Source of the DNA: Akanthomyces muscarius
Taxonomy: Eukaryota > Ascomycota > Sordariomycetes > Hypocreales > Cordycipitaceae
Reading direction: 5' to 3'
Length of the DNA stretch: 64,000 bases
Assembly: GCF_028009165.1 (NCBI RefSeq)
Contig: NC_079242.1
Location: 992,001 to 1,056,000 of the forward strand
Shown in pieces: positions 1 through 12,374 of this stretch (positions are counted from its first letter, which is position 1; each line of letters starts with the position of its first letter). The position numbers and the translations under genes are program-made. The notes under the pieces were generated by a model. The model made no database searches. It was not told the DNA's origin and saw only the letters and a program-made list of their open reading frames with translations.

Positions 1-780
1 CCCGCGGCTTCGTCCAGTCGCGCCAGCGCCGGCGCCACTACCGCCCTGGGGGACGATGACCGTTTTGCCTTTCTCTGTGACTTTGACACGGTCTTTCTCA
101 TCGACGACTCCGCATCCATGCGCCTTGATGCGAGCCCCACGGCCCGAGGCTCACGCTGGGACGAAGTCGCCGACGTGCTCCGCGCGGTGGCGCCCATCTG
201 CGCCGCCCGCGACGACGACGGTCTCGACGTTTACTTTCTCAACCACCGATCGCCCAGCAGCCGCGTCGCGCCGCCCGGCAAAGCCCCTGGCGGGTACTAC
301 AACATCCGCGACGCCGCCGCGGTGACGCGCATGTTTGGCGCCACCCGGCCCGACGGCTACACGCCGACGGGCAAGCGTCTCGAGGAGATACTCGATGCCT
401 ACCTGAAGCGCCTGGAGGCGGCGCCCAGTCCCAAGAGCGTCAAGTCGATGAACGTCATCGTCATCACCGACGGCGACCCCACGGACGACCCCGCCGGCGT
501 GCTCATCGAGGCGGCGCGCCACCTGAACCAGCTGAACGCCGGGGCGTCGCAGCTCGGCGTGCAGTTCTTCCAGGTCGGCCGGGACGCAAGGGCCAAGGAG
601 GCCCTGCAGGAGCTGGACGACGGACTGTCGAAGCACTCGGGCAGGGACATTGTCGACGCGGTGACGTGGGACAATACGTCGCGCGGGGGACCTGGCTTGA
701 CTGCCGGGGGCGTCTTGAAGGTGGTGCTTGGCGCCGTCTCGAGACGACTGGACTGGAAGCCCATGGGTGGCGGGCGATAG
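1..780 (+). CDS. von Willebrand factor A domain protein, 5' end missing
   Basis: The frame is open from base 1 and stops at 778-780, leaving 259 residues of a longer protein whose start is outside the window. A vWA fold is indicated by a complete metal-ion (MIDAS) site: FLIDDSASM supplies the DxSxS motif, the Thr in DGYTPTGK is the likely third-loop ligand, and VIVITDGDPTDD supplies the distal Asp. Fungal vWA proteins of this kind are usually cytosolic, often have further N-terminal domains, and have poorly defined roles in protein-protein binding. No membrane segment is seen in the visible part. The domain is well supported; the specific function is unknown. Confidence 0.85.
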   Translation, partial: PAASSSRASAGATTALGDDDRFAFLCDFDTVFLIDDSASMRLDASPTARGSRWDEVADVLRAVAPICAARDDDGLDVYFLNHRSPSSRVAPPGKAPGGYYNIRDAAAVTRMFGATRPDGYTPTGKRLEEILDAYLKRLEAAPSPKSVKSMNVIVITDGDPTDDPAGVLIEAARHLNQLNAGASQLGVQFFQVGRDARAKEALQELDDGLSKHSGRDIVDAVTWDNTSRGGPGLTAGGVLKVVLGAVSRRLDWKPMGGGR

Positions 781-1632
781 ATGGTCAATTATAGATTTTT
801 TTTTTGGGAGTTTTTAATACTAATCGCAAGGTAATTGTTAGTTATATTCACTTTTGTTTTCTCTGCCTCGCCCGCATTCCTGATTGGTAAAGCTGATTTC
901 TCGTGTGCTTGTACATTCCCCCGGACACAACAACTGGCGCATCTAGCGGGGTGGTGAGTTTGTTGGTAGGAGTAGAGCGACATGCCCAGCCTCAAAGTGA
1001 GATTTTCATTTTGTGTGACGGGAAAATGCGTCACCTGGTGTAAATCGAGAACGAGGGCGACAGCCGGCGCCGTGGCTCACACTGACAAGCCTCACTTACA
1101 CGTCACACACATCCTGGGCAACCTCTCGCATTGCGTCGAGCAGCTTAACGCTTTGATTGGATACAGAAAAGCATTTACTTCAAGTAGCACGAATCCAAGT
1201 CTGCCTTGTTAAGCTTGCTCCCTTGCGTATTTTGGTACTCGTATTAAAAACCTGTGCTTATAAATTCATCTGTGCCCAGTTTCCGGCATCCTGACTATTT
1301 TTTGGAAAAAAGAAAAAGAATCCTCGTTTGGCAGCGAAACCCCAGCTCTGTCCCCAATCAACTCCAAAGAAACAGACCTTTTTTTTACCATAAAAATAGT
1401 TGCAATAATCCATTGTTCCCCTTTCTGCCACAAAAAGGACATTGCGCTTCTCAGTGCCCCAAGGCTGTTTGTGTGTGTGTGCGTGTGCGTGTGCTTGTTT
1501 GTAAAACCATAAACAAGATCCTGAGGGAAGCAAATGTGAAAAGCAACCGTCATTCTTTTTTGAACATGGCAACTCCGCAAATTGCAAGTTTAGAAAAAAA
1601 ATAAAGCTCCTCATCCGCATTCCCCCTCCCCT
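781..1632. other. intergenic, 3' flanks of two convergent genes
   Basis: This stretch lies between the stops of two convergent genes and should hold both 3' UTRs. It contains a T-run at 796-806, A/T-rich tracts, and an imperfect (GT)n microsatellite at about 1467-1500. Short open frames here have no recognisable content. Confidence 0.6.
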
Positions 1633-4272
1633 TTAATGCATGCAAAAGACATCAGCCAGAGACACCGAGTGCGCCGAGATGTTTGTGCCCGTATCATTCC
1701 GGCATGTAATCACCGGCGTGGTGACGAGCGCGACACGCCAGTGCTTGGCCTGCAGCTCAAACGGGTCCATGCGCGGCCAGATGGGCAGCATCGACTGGCT
1801 CGAGAAGCGGCTGCCAATCTCGGGGAAGCGAAAGTCAAAGGTGAGGCGCGACGTGAGGATGCGCGCCGACAGCGCCCACGCGTGCTCGGCGACCTGTGCC
1901 ATGTCGCGGCCGGCGTCGGCCGGGTTGGCGAGCCGGTTGAGCAGCGGCTGCAGGTTGGCGAGGAGCGTGCTGGTGATGTCGTCGACCTTGGCGCGGTGAA
2001 ACGACGACGCCGAGAGGTCGTGCTCCCGCGCGAGGATGGCGTCGATGATGCCCGCCTGCCGGTCGAGAAGGGGCTGGCGGAAGGCGGATGGTTGACCTAT
2101 ATCATTTGGAAAAAGTACGTTAGCGAAATTGAGGGACGGGTAAGCCAACTCGGAGACACAAGAAGAACGGGGAACAACAATCAGACTCACCCAGCATCCT
2201 CTCCATGTCCCGCTCCAGCTCCATGAGCGAATAGGTCGACTCGTCGTCGGCGCCACTCCACGCGGCGGGCGTCCAGACGCGGTTCACAATGTAGTCAATC
2301 ATGACGCGGGTGACGAGGCAGGCCTTGGAGTTCTCGTTGCGCAGGTGGTACTCGAGGTACGACGCGGCCTCGGCGCTCGACAGCGGGTGGTAGGTGGCCA
2401 GCAGGATGGGCCAGAGCGTCGTTGAGCTCATCTTCATCGACGACGCGTGGTCCGGCTGGCTGGCGTGGCGCTCGACAAACGCCCGGATCACGGCGTAAAA
2501 GTCCATGATGCCCTCGTGCCACGCCGCCACGGACCGCTCATTCATGTGCACCAGCGGCGCAATGTACGATGAGGCCGAGGGGGGTGCGGGTGCGACGGGG
2601 ATCACGCTGCTGCTGCTGCTGCTGCTGCTGCCGAAGGCGCTTACCATGGCATTGACGTTGCTGTGGTGGTTATTGTGGTGGTTATGGTTGTGGTTATTGC
2701 TCAGACTCACGCCGCCGCCGGTGGTGTCGGAGCCAGCAGACGGAGGAGCTTCCTTCAGACGGCCATAGCGGCCACGCGAAGCAGCAGTCGGGGTGCGAGG
2801 ATAATAGTCACGCGGGTTACTGTTGCCATGGTTGTTTGGGGGAGCAGCAGCGGTGGCGGTACCATTGGTGAACGAGGCGGGCGCATGACGACCACCGCCG
2901 ACGCCGTTGTTGCTATTGCCATTGCCATTGCCATGATCGCCGGCCGAAGGGTTCCAGGGATAAAACTCGGCGGCACTGGGGCTGAAGCGAGAGTTGTTTT
3001 GATTCTGGGCCGTCTTGCGCCCGGCGGATGAGCCGCCGCGACTAAAGGAAGACACGGCAAAGCTACCGACACCACCAACCCCTCCTCCACCGCTCATGGA
3101 TGGGCCACACGAGTTGACTGCAGGTTGCGATAGCGGCGGCGGAGGCTGATCCCAGGGCGCAGACGCTGAAGCTGGGTTGCCTCCTCTGCGAGCAGCATAC
3201 GGCGCGGCCGAAGGTGGACGCGCAGGGCCGCTGGCACCACGCAGACTGCCAATGGGCAGCTGCGCCGAGGGTCGCGCGTAAAAGTCAGGCGAGGTCATGC
3301 CGTTATTGTCCAGGTCGTTGTTGGAACGGCCATAGTCCTGCCGCATGTCTGCAGAGATATTGCTGCTGCTGGCGACGCGGCTGATGTTTTGCCGAAGAGA
3401 GATGAGCGCACCTTGTGCGACGGGAAATCCATCGGCCGAGTCTCGAAGTGTCTCGATTGCACGAGAGAGGGACTGCTCGTCGGGATGCTTCATGACCCAA
3501 AGGGAACGTCGCCCGTTGACTTGCTCTTCCAGATGCTTATTTGTCTCCTTGAGGGCCTGTAAAAACCTGTCAGTATACCGGTATTCTTGTACAAAGGCTC
3601 GACCAGAGCATGTAATTACCTTGATCAGCTCGGCCGTTTCCTCGTTGCTCTGACGAGCGTGGCTGCCATTCGATCTCTGCTCGTCCATCTGGGCTTTATT
3701 GTCCGTCTCCTCCTTGAGCTGCGCTTGCAGCGTTTGAATCGTGTTGCACTGGTCGTCGATCCGCGCCTTTGCAATATTCGCCTCGATGCTCATGCGCGCG
3801 ACCGCCTTGTCCGTATCCTCTTGGTCGAGCGTCAAGTTCATGACGGCATTCACCAGGTCGCTCGTCTCGCGGCTGATGATTTGCCCAACCTCCTGCAGCT
3901 GCAGGACAATCTCGGAGGATTCGGCCGACGCAACGCCCGGCATGCGACGCAGCGACTGCTGAATCTTGACGAGGATCTGCTGCATTGCGCGCGACTTTTC
4001 GAAAGCAGCCTAAGGAAAAGAGTCAGCAATATATTCGGCCCTGGCAAAGAAAAAGTTTTTGCAGGGTGGCTTACATGGTTTTTGGACATTTGCTTTATTT
4101 TCTCAGCGCGTGGCTGGCCGGCGAGCGGCGTTGAGAAGCTCACGGAGAGCATGCTGTCCACAGAGTCTCGTTTCTCAGCGTCGGGGACGATTTGCGAGGC
4201 GGGTTTCAAGACAGCCCCGTCGACTCCTAATTCGTAGTCTGAGCCGATGGTGGATGATTCGGCCACGCTCAT
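1633..4272 (-). CDS. coiled-coil, low-complexity fungal protein of unknown function
   Basis: Four exons by splice signals and phase: 4272-4075, 4009-3620, 3556-2191 and 2096-1633, giving 805 residues. Start is ATG at 4272 (MSVAESSTIGSDYEL); a longer in-frame start at 4539 looks like 5' UTR. The N-terminal third is heptad-like and probably coiled coil (for example MQQILVKIQQSLRR and ARIDDQCNTIQTLQAQLKEE). The middle is rich in Ser, Gly, Asn, Pro and His, with an eight-Ser run from a GCT/AGC repeat and a His/Asn run. The C-terminal third is ordered, with alternating hydrophobic residues (EGIMDFYAVIRAFVERHA; LEYHLRNENSKACLVTRVMI). The intron 3619-3557 is 63 nt without an in-frame stop, so its retention would keep the frame. 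I do not recognise the family. A scaffold role would be inference only. Confidence 0.75.
2606..2630. repeat. GCT trinucleotide repeat inside a coding exon
   Basis: About eight uninterrupted GCT units. On the minus strand they are AGC and encode the eight-Ser run of the coiled-coil protein. Such runs often vary in length between isolates. Confidence 0.9.
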
Positions 4273-5259
4273 AGTGTCGCTAACTCGGAAGGACAGTGAA
4301 CAGAAGCGGCTCGGGTGCTTGCGTGGTTGTATTACACGGACAGGGTGCGGCAAACACCCGCTCTCATCTTCTTCAGCGTGGGGGGTTCTCGGAAGATATA
4401 TCGGCTCCGGAACAGGGCTGGGCAAATAATAGGTGAAAGAATAAGCTGATGAAGATGCAGACAAGGAGGTGGTTGCGATGGCCACAAATCTGCGCAGCGA
4501 TGAGGCTGGGCTGCGAGGAAATGCGTGATAAATGGGCAAAACAAGTCATGCATGTGATGAGAAGCGAAGGGAGGCATCATCCAATAGAAACGAATACTGC
4601 ACGGGCGGAGTGAATGCAGGTAGTGGCCAGGTGAGAGGGAAACGAAGGAGAATGTGAACACCAAGATTCCGAAAAGGGCAGAGGGCAAACGCGCCTAGCA
4701 CTTTGCTCGCCAGCTGTCACTTCCACAGTAACCAGCTCGCAAACGACAAAATATGCGGTTCTTGAAAGATTGGAAGCGATTAGGTGCACGAGGTAACCTT
4801 GCGGATGCATTCACATTCACTTAAGCGGTATCAGGACAAGCAAGGCACACGATATCATGCAGGTTTGGGGTAGATACGGGATGATAGGCATATTCATTTG
4901 TTTTATGGGTACAATGCATGAAGCATCCGATTTATCAAATTAATTTTACCAGGGAATGCCTATTGCGGCTCCTGAGGGGGCAGGAGCTTGAATTGGCGGT
5001 CCTAGGGTATATAAATCAGTACGGGAGACTAGGGCGAGGCAAGTGCAAAACCTGTGTGCTCGAGCTGACTTAAGAGCCGAGTCCAGAAGGTGGAAGTGGT
5101 GTCTTTTCAAATTGTCCCGAATGTCATTGGTAGTAGTGCCAGCAGTACAGAACGAATAGCTGCTGCGCTTGGTTGGGGCGAGGAGGGAGGCCAGCCGCTG
5201 GCTCTCAGTTTGTCGGATCCTGTAGTAAAAAAGAATGTCGAAGAGCTCGTAATTAGCAT
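4273..5259. other. intergenic: promoter of the coiled-coil gene and 3' flank of the splicing-factor gene
   Basis: Holds the minus-strand promoter/5' UTR of the gene starting at 4272 and the downstream flank of the gene ending at 5260. Open frames here (for example 4332-4688) have no family resemblance. Nothing else is seen. Confidence 0.5.
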
Positions 5260-7064
5260 TCAAAAAGCCCTGGTGCGAGAGAACAAACTGCTGTAGACTG
5301 CGTCTACAACAGGAGACGCGTCGATCATGCGCCCACCAAAGTATCTGCCGTTGAGGCCGCGTATAGCGTTCTCACCACCCTGAACCTTGTCGAACTTGAG
5401 GTATATGTCGCCTTTGGAATTGGGGTCAACGGAGATGTGCACAACGTGGCCGTACTTTCGCTCGGCTTCTTGGCGCACGTCATCTTCAAGGTCTTTGACC
5501 CAGTTTTCACCTTCCTCCCTGTTGTGTCGGTTAGTCACGTTCAAACTTGACATGTGTTGAGAAACTGCATACTCATTGGGATCAAACATGTTGTGAAGGA
5601 CAACACAGCGGCTCGCAGTGTTGACGTTCATTGGGAGTGGCTTCTTCTCGGTTCTAGGCTTCAGCACCGGCCGCTCATCAGAGCTCTTGGTTGACTCGTC
5701 CGTTCTAGCAAGCTTTCGCATCAAAGCATCGCGACTATAATTGTTAAAATTCACACCACCGACATCGGTGTCGTCGAGGGCGCTAGCGCCGCCCGTCTTT
5801 TCGTTGTCTCGAGCGCCGGCTCGATCGAAGTTCGAATTCTGTCCTCCGCGGCCACCGGATCCTGAAAAGGAAGAGCCCTGTTGCTTGGAAGAATTCTGTC
5901 CCGAAAACCGTTGAAGCATGTTTGCTGTGCTTTCGGGGGTAAACTTATCATTTCCGAGGCCGACTCGGATAGGACGTCCGGCCAAGTCAAAGCCATTCAT
6001 CTTCTCCAAGGCCTCACGAGCCTGTCCTGCATCGAGGAACCTGTGAAACTGTCAGTAACTTTTTTTTTATCAAAGCAGCACGTAAAACTTACTGTACAAA
6101 GCCATAGCCACGGCTGCGGTTGGCATCGTCCTTCTGAAGCTGAACAAATTCGAGTTCGCCAAAGGGCTCAAAAACAGCTTGTAGGTCTTCCTCGTTGACA
6201 TTGAAGTGAATGTTGCCGACATATAGGCGATGGAAAGGGACGTGGTTGGGGTGTGAGCCACCCGGTTCCGTGGTACGAGCCTGCCTATTCTTCTCTGCCT
6301 CCGTTACTTGAACGATAACAGGAATACCTAGTAGTTTCTGTCCAGTAAGCTGAAGGGCGGCGGTTACCGAGTCTTCGTCTTTGAACTCGACATAGCCGAC
6401 TCTGTGATGCGTTAGTACACTTGGTAGTTGAGTGCTGAGAATCGCTAACTTACCCTTTTGATCGCCCGCTAATGCGATCTTTGACGATCTGCGCTTCCGT
6501 GACAGGACCAACTTTTTCAAAGAACTCCTTCAACTCACGAGTTCGCAGTCGGGCTGCAAGTTGTTGCACAAATACTGTCCTTCTGTCCCTCTCATCTTCA
6601 TTCAAGGGGGCTGGGCCGTCTGCTTTGTCACGTGCGTCGTCGTCACGGCCTCGGCCGTGGTGGCGATCGCGGCGATCTCTGTCACGATCATCCCGACGGT
6701 TGTGACGACGCGGCGAGCGCGAGCGTGAGCGGCCGCCTCGACCGCTGCGGTAGTAGTCACCGTCTCGATTGCGTCGTGCGCGGCGGTCGTCATCACGGCT
6801 GCGGCTGCGTCGGCGGCTGCGGTGGCTGCCTGTGTCACTCCGGGGCGTACCGTCATCAGGAGTTCCTCGTCGACTTTTGCTGAGCGGGCTGGCATCGCGG
6901 CGGTCTCTCCGGCGACGATCATGGTCGCGGTCGCGATCACGGTCGCGGTCAGAGTCTCTGCGGTCTGGTCGCTCGTTTCTGGAAGTCTCTTCAGCAGATG
7001 GTTTAGGCTCCTCTGCGCTCTTCGCAGTAGCGTCGAGCAAGGCTTCAACGTCTAAACTGGCCAT
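5260..7064 (-). CDS. RBM39/Rsd1-like splicing factor (RS domain, two RRMs, UHM)
   Basis: Four exons (7064-6454, 6401-6093, 6040-5573, 5518-5260) give 548 residues, and all junctions keep phase. Residues 1-150 are an Arg/Asp/Ser-rich RS-like region. RRM1 starts near residue 163 ([23 protein letters not shown]). RRM2 starts near residue 262 ([20 protein letters not shown]). The C-terminal RRM-like domain (about 455-548) carries the [11 protein letters not shown] stretch expected of a U2AF homology motif (R-x-F loop). This order and length fit human RBM39/CAPER and S. pombe Rsd1, nuclear proteins that link U2AF/SF1 to 3' splice-site recognition. Cassette or retained-intron regulation of its own transcript is possible but not shown. 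Gene structure and family are secure; target specificity is not visible. Confidence 0.92.
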
Positions 7065-7512
7065 TTTGGGTAGTTGACAATCAGTTAATAATGAGCCCAG
7101 AACAGTTTTACAGTATCACGATCTCGGGGATTTGAGACTGATTCAGCAACCAAGATGTCACTGTGAAGATGGTCGGGCGACAACAGCGACGAAATTTGGG
7201 TTGGGTCCGGTCACGTGAACACGCGGCAGTGTCTCTCGCCTTGCCCGCCAAAATTCAGGCAGCCACAGAAAAGGCGGGGCGGGGCGGGAGGCTTTGCCGG
7301 CGGACACAGGTATCTGTTGTGTCAAATAAATGGAATATAAAAATTAGAAGTGTATTAAAATAGGTTACAATGATTATAAGTAAAATATCCATCATTCGCA
7401 TCTTGAAGCGCTCTTATAGTCATTTTCAAAGGTTTTCATTTCTGCCCAGCAGCTACACCTTTCACTCCGCACGCTTCCATGCCTCTCCGTAATGCATTCA
7501 AAGTCAATTCGT
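7065..7512. other. intergenic: promoter of the splicing-factor gene, 3' flank of the hydroxylase gene
   Basis: A GC-rich stretch (about 7195-7320) next to the splicing-factor start gives way to AT-rich sequence (about 7320-7440) next to the hydroxylase stop. No other element is recognised. Confidence 0.5.
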
Positions 7513-8673
7513 TTACTTGGTTTTGATGGGAGCCGTCAACTCGGTTCCGAAAATGGTATCCCAGAACTTGCTGGTGACACCGAAACCAAGCTCATAGTCG
7601 AGGAAGTGATGCTGAAGGTGGTACTTCTTGAGCTGCTTGTACCACAGCGGGAGGTTCTCGTGGTGAAGGAAGTAGTGCGTGAGGTCGTAGCAAATGTAGC
7701 CAAAGATACCGCCGCAAAAGACAGCAGTAGCAGCATGCCAGCTGTAGGAAAATACAGCATGTGACAGGTGCCAGAAAGGGGTCGCGAGGACGACGAGAAG
7801 AGTTGGCGGCATGACAAGTCGGTACTTGTCCATGGGTAGGTAGTGGTGGATGCCATGGAGCAGGAAGTGAAGGGTAAGGAATACGCGGTTGTCGGGGAGG
7901 TAGCTGTTGCAATGTTAGCGGCACATTCAAGAACGGGATTGTGACTGTAGTACATACCCATCAAGATGAAAGAGGAAACGGTGCAGGACGTATTCGATAA
8001 AGGTCCAGAGGAAGCATCCAAACCCCCAGTATGCTGCGACATTCAGGACCGGGAGGCCCTCAGCTGCCTGATAGAGTCCAAAAGCAACAAAAGGCAGCCA
8101 AAGAGTCGGAATTACCCACCAGGGGGTCTTGGTGAGAGGCTCTAGGAAGTTTCCAAACAGGGGGGCTGAAGCGCCACCTTTGTAGTGACGCGGACGATGG
8201 ACCTGATCGAGATAGAAGTCCTTGCTGAAGCCGCCGTTCCAGACTTGGAGAAAGAGGGGCTTGCTGAGATCCAAGAACTTGTGCTTCTTGTAGTCCATGT
8301 TAGGATCGGTGTCCTTGCTGAGATCCTCCTCGCAAGACATGCCGGTGCGAGGATGGACATATTCCTTCTTTTCGGCAGTGGCGGATCCGTTGGCACAGCC
8401 GTTAGCGGCGCCCTTTTCGGTGACGAAGCCGACAAGGGAATCGTCCAAGACTTCGTAGGCAGCCTCGGAGTGTTCGTGGGATGTGGGATCCTTCAGGATG
8501 TCGGTAATGTCCTTGCCCGCGTACTCGACGACGAGGCTACCGCCACCGGGGTGATCGTCGACGAAGTCGGTCACATCGTAGACTTTGTTGCCGATTGTTA
8601 CATAGCAGGAGTCGGCGGAGCTATGCGACTCGACCTCGGCTCGCGAAAAGGTAGGCAGCGTTCTGGAAGGCAT
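7513..8673 (-). CDS. sphingolipid fatty acid 2-hydroxylase (Scs7/FA2H type)
   Basis: Two exons (8673-7958 and 7903-7513; 55-54 nt intron) give 368 residues, close to yeast Scs7 (384). The N-terminal cytochrome b5 domain (about residues 12-85) has the haem-binding HPGG in FVDDHPGGGSLVVEYAG. The C-terminal integral-membrane hydroxylase domain has the His clusters that hold a di-metal centre: HRFLFHLDG, HGIHHYLP, THYFLHHEN and YHLQHHFLDYELGFG, between hydrophobic helices (WWVIPTLWLPFVAFGLY; PPTLLVVLATPFW). The enzyme acts in the ER membrane and adds the alpha-hydroxyl group to the very-long-chain fatty acyl moiety of ceramides. All motifs are intact, so an active enzyme is expected. The gene symbol is left empty because naming differs between fungi. 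Confidence 0.95.
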
Positions 8674-9788
8674 TGTGCAGAGATCGGGGTATTCGGCAAT
8701 GCTATGGGGCGGGTCGGGTTATTTGGAAAGGGAATCGCGACAGTGCCAGGAGTGCGCTTCAGAGTCGCTATCGGGCCAGCGAGGCAATCAAAACAGCGTA
8801 GTATGTGCTTCTTTGAGATGTCGACCATGCAAAAGTAAACAAATTCGTGGGCGCGTGGATGTAATATATGGGAAAGAAGAAGAGTTTTAGGATCGGGAGT
8901 GGCGGATGGGTAAAATTAAGATGGGAATCGTGCTCGAGGGCCCCTTAACTAATCGCGGCGCGGCCAGCGGATGCCGAAGTGTGCTAGTGGCGTTACTTTT
9001 TTCTTCTTTGCCTGCCAGACAACCAAGAGTCACGCCAGTCGCGACGGACCCCACCCCGCCTTTTCTAGGCCAACGGACCGCCACAGCGCATTTTTCACTG
9101 GCCTGTCCGCTGAGGAGGCGCTGTAGGGTAGGTACTTGAGAGAGTGCACCTCGGCGCATTTGCACCTGCAATCTCGTCATGGGTCACGCTAAGATAGCCT
9201 CAGGTAGCCTACGGTCGGGCTGTGGTCGGGTGTTTGTGGTCCCAATCGCCCCGAGCTTCCGGAAGCGGTACCAGCACGGAAAATGGACGCGTGGCTCAGG
9301 GCCAAAGCAAATTATTAAAAAATAAGAAATGATGATATAGGCATTGGGCAGGTGGTATGAAGCCTCGTCCGTTTCTATCATGTGATTTACACAGGGAAGA
9401 ATTGCGTTCAGCAAAGAGCACTGTTGCGCCGCACAATGAGAGGTGGCGAGAGGCACATCAGTACGTTCATGGGTATGGCATCGGCGAACTTGCCGTCCAG
9501 TTGTGACAAGGTAGAACCCCCAGCCCGTCTCAGCATCCAAATGCTACATGCAATTCTCATTTTCATTTCTCTGCGAATAACAGCGACTAGCATTAGCACC
9601 AGTAGCCGTCTCTCACCCGCATACCATACCATTGCGTTCTAGGTACCTCATTCGGGAGGGAGTCCGATTGTGACATTGTATAAGTTTCAAAAGAAAATTG
9701 CTAGGGAAAGAACAAGTATGTCAGGGAAAAGAAATCACATCAACAGTCATCAAATATTTGACAATCTAATACATTAGATACTCTTCTA
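8674..9788. other. intergenic: hydroxylase promoter and het-c 3' flank
   Basis: Contains the minus-strand promoter of the hydroxylase and the 3' UTR of the het-c gene. A short AGGTAGCCT-type motif occurs near 9192-9210. Open frames of 70-120 codons here have no recognisable content. Confidence 0.5.
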
Positions 9789-12374
9789 CTAGTAACGAGG
9801 CCCTTGGCCAGGGTACTGGCTCCACGATCCAGGAGGACCTTGGCCTGGAGGAGGCTGCTGTCCGTACGGCGGGTACTGTTGCTGCTGGGGGCCACCATAT
9901 CCAGGAGGACCGCCAGGGCCAGGACCGTACCCAGGGCCGCCGTAACCAGGACCGCCGTAGCCTTGGGGAGCAGGCGGCGCCGGACCACCCCATTGGCCTC
10001 CAGGAGGACCTTGAGGAGGACCGCCGCCATATCCGGGGCTACCGCCATAGCCGCCCTGCTGAGAAGGCGGCGGTCCCTGGCTGTATCCAGAGTAGTACTG
10101 GCCCGGGTTGGGAGGTGGTTGGTTGTATCCTCCAGGAGGTCCGGATGTTGGCTGGCTGTAGTTGTATCCGTCGGACGGAGGGGGGCGACTCGTCGAAGGC
10201 GCAGGGGAGTGTGACATGTAGTTTTCGCTCGCATTTCCATCGCTTCCCTGAATCGAAGCCAAGTCTCGGGTCTGGATTTGCGACCAAAGCGAGCCAGCAA
10301 CCTTTCCGTGACCAGCGTGCGCTGAATCTAAGCCGCCTCCGCAAGAGTGCATGTCACGCTTTCCATTGCCGCCTTGCTGATTCAGAAGATGGTTCTTTCC
10401 ACTCTTGACAGATTCGGAGGACAAGAGACGCTCGAGTTCATGGCGACGAGGATGCTCGTCAGCCCACTTTCGGACAGTCTTGAACATGTCTCGCTGAATC
10501 TCAACGCTTTCATCACGAAGGGAAGGATGATGCAAGGCACGAAGAATATCATTCGTGACTTCATCGGTGGGAACATCAATGTTTTCCCAAGCGAAGAGAA
10601 TGCGACTAAATTTGTTAATAATGCGAAATAGGGGATTCTTCCCTTGAGAATGGCGAGACACTTACGGAACAGCGTACTGTAGACAGGTCGCGGCGACACG
10701 ACCAGCACAAGAGTTGAGGACATTCGTGAAATGATCCTTCGACAGCATGGAGTGAGTAGGGTCCGAGCAATGGGGGTTCTCCCAGGGCTCCAGCTGAGAC
10801 TTGGAGCTTGCCGAAATGATACCCGAGGAGCCGTCTTTCAGGACCTTGGATACTTGGTTGATAATAGGACGGATAAAGGGGGCCAGAAGGCCCAGGACAA
10901 AGGCAGTAAGAGTTTCGCTAATGTGCTCGAGCAACTTCTCAAGACCAGGGATCTTGGCAATTCCGCGGCTGATTGTCTTGACAATTCTGTCTCTGAACTG
11001 CAGAATCGGGTAAATCTGTCGAGCAGTCTTGACAGGGTCAAAGTCGGGACTCATACCCGGGACAATGTTGGTATTCCCTTCGCCTCTGGATCGATCCATA
11101 CCTCGGTCCATAGATCGGTTTTGCTGCTCCTGTGCCTCGGACATGGCCTGGAGCTCTCTAGCTTGGGCAGCAAATCCATCTCCCTCGCCAGGGAGCTTCG
11201 AGACCAAGGAGATAAAGTCAGTGGGTGCAGAAACACCGAGGAAGCCGCGATCACTCGAGCCACCACCGCCGCTTCTGGCAGCTTCGGCGTTCTTCAGAGC
11301 GATGTCGACCTCGTCGACCTCAGACTGGGTGAAGTGATCATTGGCCTCTCCAATGACGGAGTGAAGAAAGTCAACACCACCAAACGTTCCCGTGACGATA
11401 GGATAGATTCTCTTGCCGCGAACGTTGATCTCGGACTGGTTACCACAGTGAGGAAAGACATTGTGGTAGCCCAATTCTCGGAGAGAAAGCTCGCAATAGT
11501 TGCTATGGGCACTGTAGTCCTCTAGACAGTGCAAAGCCTGGCCCAGGCACCTGAGAGCTTCGCAAAGGTTCTCCTCCTTTCCTTTGCCCTTGTCGCCATT
11601 GGTGTAGATGCGGCCAAAGTGAATGCAGCGTGCGATGCTAAATCGCAGATAGCCAGCGCTGGTCGCCCAGTCGCCTTTTTCGTTCTTGATGTAGTTTTTC
11701 ATACCAGTATCCATATCGATCTCGGTTTCGACAGGTCGAACAGGTCCTCTCAGTCTCGGATCGAAAGTGCGAGCATCAACGCCTTCGGCGTAGCCAAGGG
11801 GGTTGTCAATATGCTCTTCCGGTCGGTAGCAGCCAAGGCGCTCTTCGGTAACTTCGAATTCATCGGTGGCATAACCGTGAGCCATGAAAGAGAGAACCCA
11901 AACCTAGCAAAAAATGTTAGACTTGTATCGTACATAGTGCCAGAGTGTACTAAATATACAAGAATACGAATGGTGGCGCCGTTGACGCCCTTCAGACTGC
12001 CAACGTCGACGGCCTGAGAGTAATCACGGAGCCAGTTGCCAAAGTAGACACGCTTCACGTTCATGGAGCTCCATTTCTTACCCTGCAGAAACGCAAGGCT
12101 CGTAAGCATGTCCTCGATATCTGCTGTCGGTTAGCTTCTCTCGTCGCGGCGCGCGAGCGCGGGGCTAAACAGACCTCCATGTCGCCAGTTGAAGCCTTCC
12201 ACCTAGGCCAAGGTCAGTGTACTGCACTTCAATTATTTTGAGCTTTATACTAACCTGTGCAATGGAAGGGATATTTCCAGCACCAAATGCCGCGACTTTG
12301 CTAGGCAGGTAGGCCAGGCAAACGGCGGCCACCAGCAGGATAAATGTACCCCGCGAAAACATGAATGACGGCAT
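9789..12374 (-). CDS. het-c: HET-C heterokaryon incompatibility protein
   Basis: Five exons (12374-12255, 12202-12175, 12120-11960, 11903-10666, 10605-9789) give 787 residues with every junction in phase. Exon 2 is a 28-nt micro-exon. The N-terminus is a hydrophobic signal peptide (FILLVAAVCLAYLPS) ending near AAFGAGNIPSIAQ, followed by the family hallmark EGFNWRHGDIEDMLTSL and KRVYFGNWLRDYSQAVD. The C-terminal about 120 residues are Pro/Gly/Tyr/Gln repeats of the GYGGPGYGG type, matching the glycine-rich tail of Neurospora HET-C. In Neurospora, het-c alleles set vegetative self/non-self recognition, and incompatible pairs form heterocomplexes at the plasma membrane. Whether this copy acts that way here cannot be told from one allele. 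Start choice: ATG 12374 gives the best signal peptide; 12422 and 12362 are alternatives. Confidence 0.93.

Noticed and set aside
151..636. Long minus-strand frame opposite the vWA gene
   Set aside because: It is a shadow frame caused by high third-position GC in the plus-strand gene. The same applies to long frames opposite THI4, the kinase and the C6 regulator.
4273..4539. N-terminal extension of the coiled-coil protein from ATG 4539
   Set aside because: The extra 89 residues are of untranslated-leader character; ATG 4272 gives a more typical start.
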